A stretch of 8,429 nucleotides of DNA from the NCBI GenBank assembly GCA_964631745.1, contig CAZVWV010000150.1, forward strand, positions 1 through 8,429. The letters are read 5' to 3'. Numbering within the stretch: the stretch's first letter is position 1; each line of letters opens with the position of its first letter. The notes beneath the pieces are model-generated. The model saw only the letters and a program-made list of their open reading frames with translations. It did not search any database and had not been told where the DNA came from. The translations under genes were made by a program, and so were the position numbers. This document shows positions 1 through 5,093 of this stretch, one piece after another. This stretch comes from CAZVWV01 sp964631745 (GTDB lineage: Bacteria; Bdellovibrionota_C; UBA2361; JBGSMV01).

Positions 1-1080
1 ACGGAAATCGACGACTACCGTGTCGGTGATTATATAAGAGAGTATAAAGAGGGTAAGTTATTCTCGGAACACTTTTCCGAGGAACGCCTGGAGCGGCTAA
101 CAGAGATTTTGCGCCTGGTTCCTAAGGAAGCCGCTTTCCGCGGATGCTTGTCGGAGGCCATTCGAGCTTCCACGGAGTTGTTTGAAACCGCCGTCGGCGC
201 GGTTGAACAGGAGCTGTGGCTTGAGCGAAAGGGCCGGTCCACAGAGCGCGAGCGCGCGCTACAAACTATGCTCAGGAAGCTCGAACTCCGCTTTAAGGGA
301 GACTACGGTGGAGAGAACGCAACTGTTCTCGAAGCGGATGAAATTACACTGTTAAATGATATCGGTCTAAACGTGTCAGAGCGCCCCGCGGCCGAGGTTC
401 TGAAGGATATTCGTTCTGGGCGCTGGGAGCTGCTTTTTGGACAGGTATACGATTCCGAACGAATAATAGATGAATATCACAACTTACTGCTGGCCACAGC
501 CGAAACGCATTTGCGCCGGGTGCGGCTTGAACTTCGCAAATCGCAGGCTGTAACCACCGGGCAGGCGGTAGAAGGTCGGGCCTACGTTAGTAAGAACGTC
601 GGATCCTTTTATGCCAAAGCAGGTGCGGAGCTTTGTACTGCCGGAAACGTGCGTATGTGGCAAGAAGCTCGGCATGCTCACCTGAATTTCGAGATCAAGA
701 GTCAGATTGTGGGTAATGTCATGCTTTATTTCGAACCGGGACGCGATTACCTGGTTGCTCGCGGATTCAATCCGCGCAATGACACCCTCGCAAGTTACGA
801 ACGTCGCTCCGTGGCAGAGGAGATGGTGCGGGTTGTGGTCGAGGTAGCCCGTGAAATCGGATACCGGGAGGTGTTTATCGTGGAACAGGGTCCTTTTTTT
901 GCACTGTCTAATCGGGAAGGTGCTGCCAAAGAGGTGCTGGATATTGCGGCTCGCAACCAAAAAGCGCTCCTTAGGGCCGATCCAGATACCCGCACGGAGA
1001 TTACTAATGCCGGCTTTAACGTTGTCGATAGCGCCAATCCATTAATTTACCAACGTCTAATTCTACTGGCGAGAACTTAG
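1..1080 (+). CDS. Uncharacterised protein, 5'-truncated by the window edge
   Basis: The frame is open from the first base to the TAG at 1078-1080, giving 359 visible residues, so the real start lies outside the window; a TTG at 109 is only an internal codon. I do not recognise the family. The first 120 or so residues are rich in Glu, Arg, Lys and Leu and look helical, possibly coiled coil. Residues about 170-300 look like a compact alpha/beta domain: a strand around GNVMLY (238-243), then YLVARGFNPR (250-259), a long helix (about 268-283) and a strand around EVFIVEQG. This order loosely recalls an acyltransferase-like or other small alpha/beta fold, but no catalytic motif is recognisable and I assign no function. 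No signal peptide or membrane segment is visible in the part present. It is probably cytoplasmic. Confidence is high that this is a gene and low for any role. Confidence 0.8.
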   Translation, partial: TEIDDYRVGDYIREYKEGKLFSEHFSEERLERLTEILRLVPKEAAFRGCLSEAIRASTELFETAVGAVEQELWLERKGRSTERERALQTMLRKLELRFKGDYGGENATVLEADEITLLNDIGLNVSERPAAEVLKDIRSGRWELLFGQVYDSERIIDEYHNLLLATAETHLRRVRLELRKSQAVTTGQAVEGRAYVSKNVGSFYAKAGAELCTAGNVRMWQEARHAHLNFEIKSQIVGNVMLYFEPGRDYLVARGFNPRNDTLASYERRSVAEEMVRVVVEVAREIGYREVFIVEQGPFFALSNREGAAKEVLDIAARNQKALLRADPDTRTEITNAGFNVVDSANPLIYQRLILLART

Positions 1081-1086
1081 ATGTGA

Positions 1087-1106
1087 TGCGGCAGGTAGGC
1101 ACCGCA
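1087..1106 (+). terminator. Weak hairpin just after the first gene
   Basis: TGCGG (1087-1091) can pair with CCGCA (1102-1106), starting 6 bases after the stop codon and followed by CTTTACG. The stem is only 5 bp and the T-run is three bases, so it is at best a poor intrinsic terminator for the upstream gene. Confidence 0.25.
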
Positions 1107-1117
1107 CTTTACGAGAG

Positions 1118-1131
1118 TTATAAATTTATAA
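1118..1131. repeat. Perfect 14-bp AT palindrome
   Basis: TTATAAATTTATAA is its own reverse complement. It is composed entirely of A and T, in the spacer after the first gene. It could be a regulator or nucleoid-protein site, or simply AT-rich DNA; nothing nearby decides. Confidence 0.4.
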
Positions 1132-1159
1132 ATGATGTGAAGAATTATTCTGCTATGTC

Positions 1160-1181
1160 TTGGGAGTCCGGAGACCCCCAA
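1160..1181. repeat. Hairpin in intergenic spacer
   Basis: TTGGGAGTC (1160-1168) pairs with GACCCCCAA (1173-1181) around a CGGA loop, with a single A-C mismatch in nine positions. No T-run follows on either strand, so it is not a classical intrinsic terminator. It lies just upstream of the dispersed repeat copy at 1204. Confidence 0.4.
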
Positions 1182-1203
1182 ATATGAAAAATTCGTATCC
1201 GTT

Positions 1204-1296
1204 CACCGGTGGTAAAAAGCCCGCAAGGGACTAAAGGATCTATAGCCCCAATTAAGGGGCCAATTTGTACTCAAATCAGGGGTAAAAAAACTAACC
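1204..1296 (+). repeat. Two-hairpin dispersed repeat, copy 1
   Basis: The stretch from CGCAAG (1222) to CTAACC (1296) matches, in reverse complement, 4539-4617, with long identical blocks such as TTAAGGGGCC and ATTTGTACTCAAATC. Both copies also carry an ACCGGT-centred near-palindrome upstream (here CACCGGTG, 1204-1211). Inside are two hairpins: GCCCC (1245-1249) with GGGGC (1256-1260), and ATTTG (1263-1267) with CAAAT (1272-1276) around a TACT loop. An A-run follows at 1284-1290. No open reading frame is present. Both copies lie downstream of a gene in the same orientation, so they may be intergenic mobile palindromic elements or conserved 3' RNA structures. Only two copies are visible here. 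Confidence 0.75.
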
Positions 1297-1299
1297 GTC

Positions 1300-1342
1300 A
1301 AAGGAGGCTGCCGCTAACCAGTGAGCATCGGATTCCTCCTTT
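1300..1342 (+). promoter_or_regulatory. Shine-Dalgarno/anti-Shine-Dalgarno hairpin
   Basis: AAAGGAGG (1300-1307), a consensus-strength ribosome binding sequence, pairs perfectly over 8 bp with CCTCCTTT (1335-1342), a sequence like the 16S anti-Shine-Dalgarno end. CCG (about 1311-1313) can add three inner pairs with CGG (1329-1331). A GTG at 1321 opens an 11-codon frame ending in TAG at 1354-1356, but the 13-base spacing to the Shine-Dalgarno is long. It could be a translation-control hairpin, a leader-peptide site or a transcript-end structure. All are inference. Confidence 0.4.
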
Positions 1343-1382
1343 ATTCAGAAAGATAGCCACTAATTATGGTGGTATGCACTAG

Positions 1383-1595
1383 TTACGCCGCGCTAACTTG
1401 GTTGAGCCAAGCTGGGTAGTGTGGTTGCGCAGGGTCTCTGAGCTGATGAGGGGCCGGACGACTCGGCGGTCGATGTGCATAGTGGCACCGCTTTTTAGGG
1501 CGTAGCCACCACCTACTCGCACCTGGTGCTGCCTATCGGCCTGACATTTAGTGCCACCTCGTGGCATCGGCCGACGAGTCGTCGGCGCTCCGTAA
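1383..1595. ncRNA. Long nested inverted-repeat structure, candidate structured RNA
   Basis: This gene-free stretch can fold end to end. A basal stem pairs TTACG (1383-1387) with CGTAA (1591-1595) and GCGC (1390-1393) with GCGC (1585-1588). A long helix pairs 1453-1475 with 1565-1586: about twenty Watson-Crick pairs, one G-U, one mismatch and one bulge. Above it GTGGCAC (1482-1488) pairs with GTGCCAC (1551-1557), and the apex holds GCACC-T-GGTGC (1519-1529). A side hairpin is CTTGG (1397-1401) with CCAAG (1407-1411). The 3' arm contains competing local hairpins: TGCCAC-CTC-GTGGCA (1552-1566) and GCCGACGA-G-TCGTCGGC (1570-1586). The transcribed strand is unknown. It matches no RNA family I can recall; a folded DNA element or decayed palindromic transposable element is equally possible. 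Confidence 0.5.
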
Positions 1596-1611
1596 TATAT
1601 TATTTAACTTA

Positions 1612-1640
1612 TTGAGTACTTTCAAGTTTTAGCCGATAAG
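1612..1640 (+). promoter_or_regulatory. Candidate promoter of the patatin gene
   Basis: TTGAGT (1612-1617) and GATAAG (1635-1640) are separated by 17 bases, each matching four of six positions of the sigma-70 consensus. Transcription would begin near 1647, leaving a leader of about 27 bases before the TTG start. A perfect 7-bp inverted repeat, GAGTACT (1614-1620) and AGTACTC (1649-1655), overlaps the -35 box and brackets the -10 box, and is a candidate operator. Confidence 0.4.
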
Positions 1641-1661
1641 CTCATCATAGTACTCTCTTCA

Positions 1662-1667
1662 AAAGGA
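1662..1667 (+). promoter_or_regulatory. Ribosome binding site supporting the TTG start of the patatin gene
   Basis: AAAGGA lies 6 bases before the TTG at 1674. There is no in-frame ATG upstream within the spacer, so this site decides the start. Confidence 0.6.
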
Positions 1668-1673
1668 CAGCCC

Positions 1674-2855
1674 TTGAAACGTCGACCGCAAAGCCCTGAT
1701 CGTAAAGCTATTACCCTCCCAAAGTACGGGTTCGATGCTAAGGCTACATTAGGGTTGGTTATGTCGGGGGGCGGGTCGCGCGCTGCTTATCAGGTGGGTG
1801 CGCTAAAGGCGTTAGAGCCTTATTTTTCACAGTCTTCACACCAGATCGGTGTAATCGTAGGTAGCAGCATCGGCTCGATCAACGGACTGCTCCTTGGCGC
1901 GGGCATTAAACATGGTTACACTGCCGCGGTTGATGAGCTTGAAAGCTTGTGGATGGAACGGACATTCCGGAATACATTCGCTGGGCACCCTAGTCGTGCT
2001 TTTTTTCGCTCTATCAAAATAGCGGTCTTACAGTATCTTCAGCCCGGCCCTAGCCCTAGCGCTACTTCAATTTTTGATCCCACTCCACTGATGAACAGGG
2101 TGGATGAAGCTATTAAGAAATTCGGTGGCTTGGAACCGAAGAATCGCGCTGAGTTTGTTAAGGCCGTGGCGGTGATGACCACTGTGGAAGGCAAGGAACG
2201 AAAGCCGCTGTTAGTTGCCAGCACAACTCAGCCTATCCCAGAAGACATTATTCAGGGCGCCACATTTCAGGTGGCCTATGTCGAAGCGCTCTCGGCTAAG
2301 CATGGCTTTGCCTCGGCAGCGCTCCCATCAATCTTACCTCCTGTTGAGATTGATACAGAACACGGCAAAGTGCATCTGGTGGACGGCGGTATCTCGCAGA
2401 ATGTGCCCGTTGATCCAGCCGGAAGACTGGGTGCGGAACGCGTAGTGGTGATTGATATTTCCGGCCGTGACTGGTGGCTTAATAGAGCTGGCGAAGCTCA
2501 TGACACACGCCCGACCTGGGAAGTTCCGGCTGCGGAAAAAACTTTCTGCTTTCGCCCCCCGGATACCTTTGTTATCCGCTGTCAAAAACCGTTGGGCCCG
2601 CTGCTGAAGGCCGCCGTGGGCAGATCGACCTCTAAGTTCTTAGCCGCCGCGGGCGCCACCTGGCCGATCTTCTCTCTGCTGAAAAAAAAGTTAGGCGAGG
2701 AGGTCGCCTTCGAGGTCATGGCTTACGTGGCCCTTGACCCGGATTACGCAGCCGCCCTAATTGAGAGAGGCTTTAACGAAACTGTTACTATCTTAAAAAA
2801 TAAAAGCGAACTTGAGTTCTCCAAAGCGCAGGCGCTTGTTACCTCCGATCACTGA
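1674..2855 (+). CDS. Patatin-like phospholipase
   Basis: A 393-residue serine lipid acyl hydrolase of the patatin family (Ser-Asp dyad), expected to cleave acyl chains from phospholipids or other lipids. The oxyanion-hole glycines are in SGGGSR (31-36). The nucleophile elbow is GSSIG (63-67) with Ser65. The catalytic aspartate is Asp237 in DGG (237-239), followed by SQNVPV. The core domain covers about residues 25-255. The C-terminal 140 residues are less conserved and include a Lys-rich stretch (about 334-342). No signal peptide or membrane helix is apparent, so it is probably cytosolic or peripherally membrane-bound. The start is a TTG backed by AAAGGA 6 bases upstream. A long structured intergenic region precedes it. 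Its last 7 bases overlap the end of the convergent gene at 2849-3511. The family is certain; the natural substrate is not known. Confidence 0.93.
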   Translation: MKRRPQSPDRKAITLPKYGFDAKATLGLVMSGGGSRAAYQVGALKALEPYFSQSSHQIGVIVGSSIGSINGLLLGAGIKHGYTAAVDELESLWMERTFRNTFAGHPSRAFFRSIKIAVLQYLQPGPSPSATSIFDPTPLMNRVDEAIKKFGGLEPKNRAEFVKAVAVMTTVEGKERKPLLVASTTQPIPEDIIQGATFQVAYVEALSAKHGFASAALPSILPPVEIDTEHGKVHLVDGGISQNVPVDPAGRLGAERVVVIDISGRDWWLNRAGEAHDTRPTWEVPAAEKTFCFRPPDTFVIRCQKPLGPLLKAAVGRSTSKFLAAAGATWPIFSLLKKKLGEEVAFEVMAYVALDPDYAAALIERGFNETVTILKNKSELEFSKAQALVTSDH

Positions 2856-3511
2856 GGACACTTGGCCGGGACTTCTTCAAATTGCAATACCAATTCACAC
2901 AGTTTATCTTGAGCGTTGTCACCGGAAAGTTCGAAGAACCAAGATGTTGGAAGGCGCTGCGTCAGCAGCGAAGCTTGGGCGCGTAAATATGGGGTCGACC
3001 GCTCCGTACTAATCACCAACACCGGGGCCCTCAGACGCTGCGCGAATGGACGACTATCAAACCCTGAGACATCAGATCTAAACGGCAACCCCATCGGAAG
3101 CCACTGCTCCACGGTATCGATGATTCTCTGAAAGGCGCTCGGATTCGGCCGCGTGGCCGCGTCCACCAGCACCATGGCACGCACACTCTTAGGTGATACT
3201 AGCGCCAAATTTTGCACTATCGCCCCGACAGCGCCAAAGGATACTAGAGATGCCTGCTTAAGGCCGAGCGAGCTATAGGTTGCTAGTAACTGGCCTGTCA
3301 GATCCTGCCAATTATTTTCCGTGATTTCAGACAAGCGTATCAGTACCGTACGCGTCTTCTGCGCAAGAGAATCATATAACTTCTCAGCGCGTAATTTTTC
3401 CAATTCGGAATTGTAAAGAATTAAAAACGGACGGCCCTGCTTCTGGTTATCCAACGCAGAATCACAAACGACTTCAATAGTCGGCAGATGATTAATTAGT
3501 TCTGTATACAA
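2849..3511 (-). CDS. Alpha/beta-hydrolase-fold protein lacking the catalytic residues
   Basis: A 220-residue protein with the layout of a small alpha/beta hydrolase: a strand FLILYN (29-34), the helix-strand segment expected to carry the nucleophile elbow (82-104), the VRAMVLVDAA strand (110-119), the APVLVIS strand (162-168) and a C-terminal helix. Where the family has G-x-S-x-G, this protein reads LVSFGAVGA (89-97), with Gly93 in the serine position. The usual acid after the late strand is STER (168-171). The usual late histidine is replaced by GDN (197-199). It therefore looks like a non-catalytic member, perhaps a binding or scaffold protein, if my alignment is right. The start is a TTG with no clear Shine-Dalgarno; an in-frame stop lies about 25 bases upstream and no ATG is available near the N-terminus. 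It converges on the patatin gene with a 7-base overlap and no terminator between them. The fold is fairly sure; the role is unknown. Confidence 0.72.
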   Translation of the reverse strand: MYTELINHLPTIEVVCDSALDNQKQGRPFLILYNSELEKLRAEKLYDSLAQKTRTVLIRLSEITENNWQDLTGQLLATYSSLGLKQASLVSFGAVGAIVQNLALVSPKSVRAMVLVDAATRPNPSAFQRIIDTVEQWLPMGLPFRSDVSGFDSRPFAQRLRAPVLVISTERSTPYLRAQASLLTQRLPTSWFFELSGDNAQDKLCELVLQFEEVPAKCPQ

Positions 3512-3589
3512 AAGTAAAGCTAAGTAAGTTGCTAGTCAAGGGTCATCGTAACAATTTACTAACCAAAGATAAACCTTAAGAAAGCAGCC

Positions 3590-3601
3590 CAAGATATCTT
3601 G
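3590..3601. repeat. Perfect 12-bp palindrome, possible operator
   Basis: CAAGATATCTTG is self-complementary and lies between the divergent genes starting at 3511 (-) and 3695 (+). A second palindrome, TTTGATCAAA (3651-3660), is nearer the plus-strand gene. Either could bind a dimeric regulator; chance is not excluded. Confidence 0.3.
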
Positions 3602-3684
3602 CTAGAATACTCCTTCGGGCGCTCTGTGTGCCTCCCCGTAAACAGTTACATTTGATCAAAGTTCCGATTCATGTAAGTCTAGAT

Positions 3685-3690
3685 TGTAAT
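3685..3690 (+). promoter_or_regulatory. Possible -10 box giving a leaderless transcript
   Basis: TGTAAT matches five of six positions of the -10 consensus and ends 4 bases before the ATG at 3695. The hexamer 17 bases upstream (TTCCGA, 3662-3667) is a poor -35. No Shine-Dalgarno precedes the ATG, which would fit a transcript that starts at or next to the start codon. Confidence 0.25.
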
Positions 3691-3694
3691 AGTT

Positions 3695-4018
3695 ATGTTG
3701 ATTGGAAAACCAGGACCATTTAGAATTCTCGAAAATCCTGCCCTGAATTCTTCGGATACGCCCGCCGATCCGCCGCGCAGACGGTACGACTGTGTAAATT
3801 ACGAAACTTGTTTGAGCATAGCCTGCGCCCTAAATTGGCATAGCTTTACCTGTCGCGGATGTAATGCCCAGGTCAATCAAAATTATTGTTGGCAGGCATT
3901 GAAGGAAGCGCGCAAAGATAAAGTCGCAAACTCGCTCTGCGATCTGCCCGAAGTTGTGCACACCTCAGGTGAAACCCATAGCGGATTTGTTCCCCGTTTG
4001 GTCGCAAAACGTGGCTGA
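3695..4018 (+). CDS. Small cysteine-rich protein with probable zinc-binding motif
   Basis: A 107-residue protein. A Pro/Arg-rich N-terminal stretch leads into a compact cysteine-rich segment, C33-x5-C39-x13-C53-x2-C56, within the order DCVNYETC, ALNW and FTCRGC. The spacing fits a single four-cysteine zinc site; Cys44, Cys65 and Cys82 are extra. The pattern of a C-x5-C pair, a Trp and Phe, then C-x2-C resembles small uncharacterised domains I associate with deltaproteobacterial genomes. That is a recollection, not a search result. The last 20 or so residues look unstructured and overlap the next gene. The ATG has no Shine-Dalgarno, but a -10-like hexamer lies just before it. It is likely cotranscribed with the nuclease-like gene, so a nucleic-acid role or a chaperoning role for that partner is conceivable but unproven. 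It is probably cytoplasmic. Confidence 0.7.
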   Translation: MLIGKPGPFRILENPALNSSDTPADPPRRRYDCVNYETCLSIACALNWHSFTCRGCNAQVNQNYCWQALKEARKDKVANSLCDLPEVVHTSGETHSGFVPRLVAKRG

Positions 4019-4433
4019 GAAAGCGATTGTTTTCGCACTTACAGTTCCCCAGATAATCGGCCTTTTTTCCGGTTTAGTTTTTCTCGGCATCGTGCTGTTT
4101 CCTCTGCTGCGCTGGGCGATCTGGAAATTGTTCGGATTTGATCGGCGTGTCGCCACTATTCTCTCCCAAAAGAAAAGCTCCGAGGTGCGTTTAGGTAAGA
4201 TCAGCGAATCTCTGGCACCCATCCTTGATGACTTTCCTATAGATCCAAAGAAAGCTGGGACTAGCACTGTCTTTCTTGGCCAACCCGTAGATTTTATCCA
4301 CTTCGATCCGGAGCGCGGGATTGTGCTGATTGAGGTAAAGAGCGGAAACTCTAAGCTCAGCCCTACCCAAAAGCGCATCAAAGAGCTGGTCAAGGCCCAA
4401 CAGATCGAATGGCTTGAATTTCGTGTTAGTTGA
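4011..4433 (+). CDS. Membrane-anchored Holliday-junction-resolvase-related endonuclease (PF10107-like)
   Basis: A 140-residue protein from the chosen GTG. An N-terminal hydrophobic helix (about 6-40) is followed by a PD-(D/E)xK nuclease-like domain. RLGKISE (60-66) supplies the first acidic residue, GQPVDFI (90-96) supplies Asp94, and IEVKSG (107-112) supplies Glu108 and Lys110. The ending, LSPTQKRIKELV then IEWLEFRV, is characteristic of the family named for similarity to archaeal Holliday junction resolvases. The family's activity and membrane role are poorly defined. The GTG start gives an 8-base overlap with the upstream stop (GTGGCTGA), typical of translational coupling. A TTG at 3954 would add 19 residues but needs a 65-base overlap and has no better ribosome site. 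No convincing terminator follows directly. Confidence 0.85.
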   Translation: MAEKAIVFALTVPQIIGLFSGLVFLGIVLFPLLRWAIWKLFGFDRRVATILSQKKSSEVRLGKISESLAPILDDFPIDPKKAGTSTVFLGQPVDFIHFDPERGIVLIEVKSGNSKLSPTQKRIKELVKAQQIEWLEFRVS

Positions 4434-4543
4434 TAACCCTTCAGAGGGTAATAAAGTGGTGCTATATCAGTTAGTCATAACTCGTCAATTCTGCAACTTC
4501 GGATGGAAAACCCTGATCGCGTTTCCGCTTTTCTGAAGGGTTA
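4434..4543. repeat. 12-bp inverted repeat spanning the 3' spacer
   Basis: TAACCCTTCAGA (4434-4445) is the exact reverse complement of TCTGAAGGGTTA (4532-4543), with 86 bases between. The left arm begins immediately after the nuclease-like stop codon and can alternatively form a local hairpin, ACCCT (4436-4440) with AGGGT (4445-4449). The right arm is followed by GTTTTCC and runs into the dispersed repeat. This could be a large terminator-like or switching structure at the transcript end. A minor inner pairing is GGAAA (4505-4509) with TTTCC (4522-4526). Confidence 0.5.
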
Positions 4544-4640
4544 GTTTTCCCCACCCCCGATTTGAGTACAAATCGGCCCCTTAATAGGGGCTGTATAGAT
4601 CGTTGAATGTCTTGCGATCTACAACTCACGGTGACCGGTT
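4539..4640 (-). repeat. Two-hairpin dispersed repeat, copy 2 (inverted)
   Basis: This is the reverse complement of the copy at 1204-1296. Its hairpins are the better formed of the two: CCGATTTG (4557-4564) pairs with CAAATCGG (4569-4576) around AGTA, and GCCCCT (4576-4581) pairs with AGGGGC (4586-4591) around TAAT. The ACCGGT-centred near-palindrome lies at about 4631-4642. Read on the minus strand, it starts just past the stop codon of the small secreted-protein gene. Confidence 0.75.
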
Positions 4641-4643
4641 ACG

Positions 4644-4961
4644 TTAATTGAAACTTAGGGTGAGAGACATCCCGGCAATTGCCTTGCGGGAGAACTCCGA
4701 TACCCCTGCCCTAATCGACAAACCATGACGCTCACCTCGAGCGCTCTTGACGATTTCAAATCCGAGGCTGTTTAAGTTTTGGGGCTCCGGTCGTAGGTAC
4801 TCGCGTTGGAAGATTAATTCTCTGGGCTGCTCGACCGAAGATTCTGAGTTGGAGCCGCCTTTTAATAATGACGCCTCAACCAGAGTTGAAAGGGGCTGAG
4901 CAACTGAAATCGCCGGAAGAAGTGCGCTTATCATTAGCATGGTTGCGAATAAATACTTCAT
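4644..4961 (-). CDS. Small secreted protein, unknown function
   Basis: A 105-residue protein from the ATG at 4959-4961. Residues 1-21 form a textbook signal peptide: Met-Lys, a hydrophobic core, then S-V-A with predicted cleavage before Gln22. The mature part of about 84 residues has no cysteine, a Ser/Glu-rich linker (about 36-45) and a C-terminal stretch of alternating polar and apolar residues ending in MSLTLSFN. That ending resembles an outer-membrane beta-strand, although the protein is too small to be a barrel alone. It is likely periplasmic or outer-membrane associated. AAGAGAG lies 5 bases before the ATG. A TTG at 4982 would add 7 residues, but would put the signal peptide behind charged residues and lose that ribosome site. 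It stands alone on its strand, after the terminator of the upstream membrane-lipid unit. I do not recognise a family. Confidence 0.7.
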   Translation of the reverse strand: MKYLFATMLMISALLPAISVAQPLSTLVEASLLKGGSNSESSVEQPRELIFQREYLRPEPQNLNSLGFEIVKSARGERHGLSIRAGVSEFSRKAIAGMSLTLSFN

Positions 4962-5035
4962 CGAAACTCTCTTACCTTCCAAGGAGAAGTTAACGGCGCA
5001 AAAAACACAAATATTAGAGATTTTATCTGGAGATC

Positions 5036-5093
5036 AGAAAAAGCCGAGTTTCTCTTAGGGTGTTCTACGTACGTTTCGTAGGGAGAAAGGCTT
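5036..5093 (-). terminator. Intrinsic terminator of the acyltransferase/membrane-protein unit
   Basis: On the minus strand AAGCC-TTTCTC (5093 down to 5083) pairs with GAGAAA-CTC-GGCTT (5054 down to 5041), with a 3-base CTC bulge. Inside is a CTACG/CGTAG hairpin. The stem runs into TTTTTC, a usable U-tract. It begins inside the TAA stop codon at 5092-5094. Confidence 0.6.

Noticed and set aside
484..960. 158-residue minus-strand open frame
   Set aside because: It lies wholly inside the plus-strand gene at 1-1080, has no recognisable domain, and has Cys- and His-rich composition typical of antisense frames.
1443..1475. CTGATGAG followed by a GC-rich stem, suggestive of a hammerhead ribozyme core
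   Set aside because: The obligatory GAAA segment after the second stem and a matching cleavage-site stem are absent.
1379..1567. 62-residue minus-strand open frame in the intergenic region
   Set aside because: It coincides with the inverted-repeat structure, has no ribosome site and no domain; the frame is a by-product of base composition.
1381..1595. Possible integron attC site
   Set aside because: The end sequences do not match the conserved GTTRRRY/RYYYAAC core sites, the element is longer than usual attC sites, and no integrase or cassette array is visible.
3954..4010. Longer nuclease-like start at TTG 3954
   Set aside because: It would overlap the upstream gene by 65 bases with no better ribosome site; the GTG at 4011 gives a coupled 8-base overlap. 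It cannot be fully excluded.
3965..4393. 142-residue minus-strand open frame
   Set aside because: It is antisense to the nuclease-like gene, whose family motifs show that the plus frame is the coding one.
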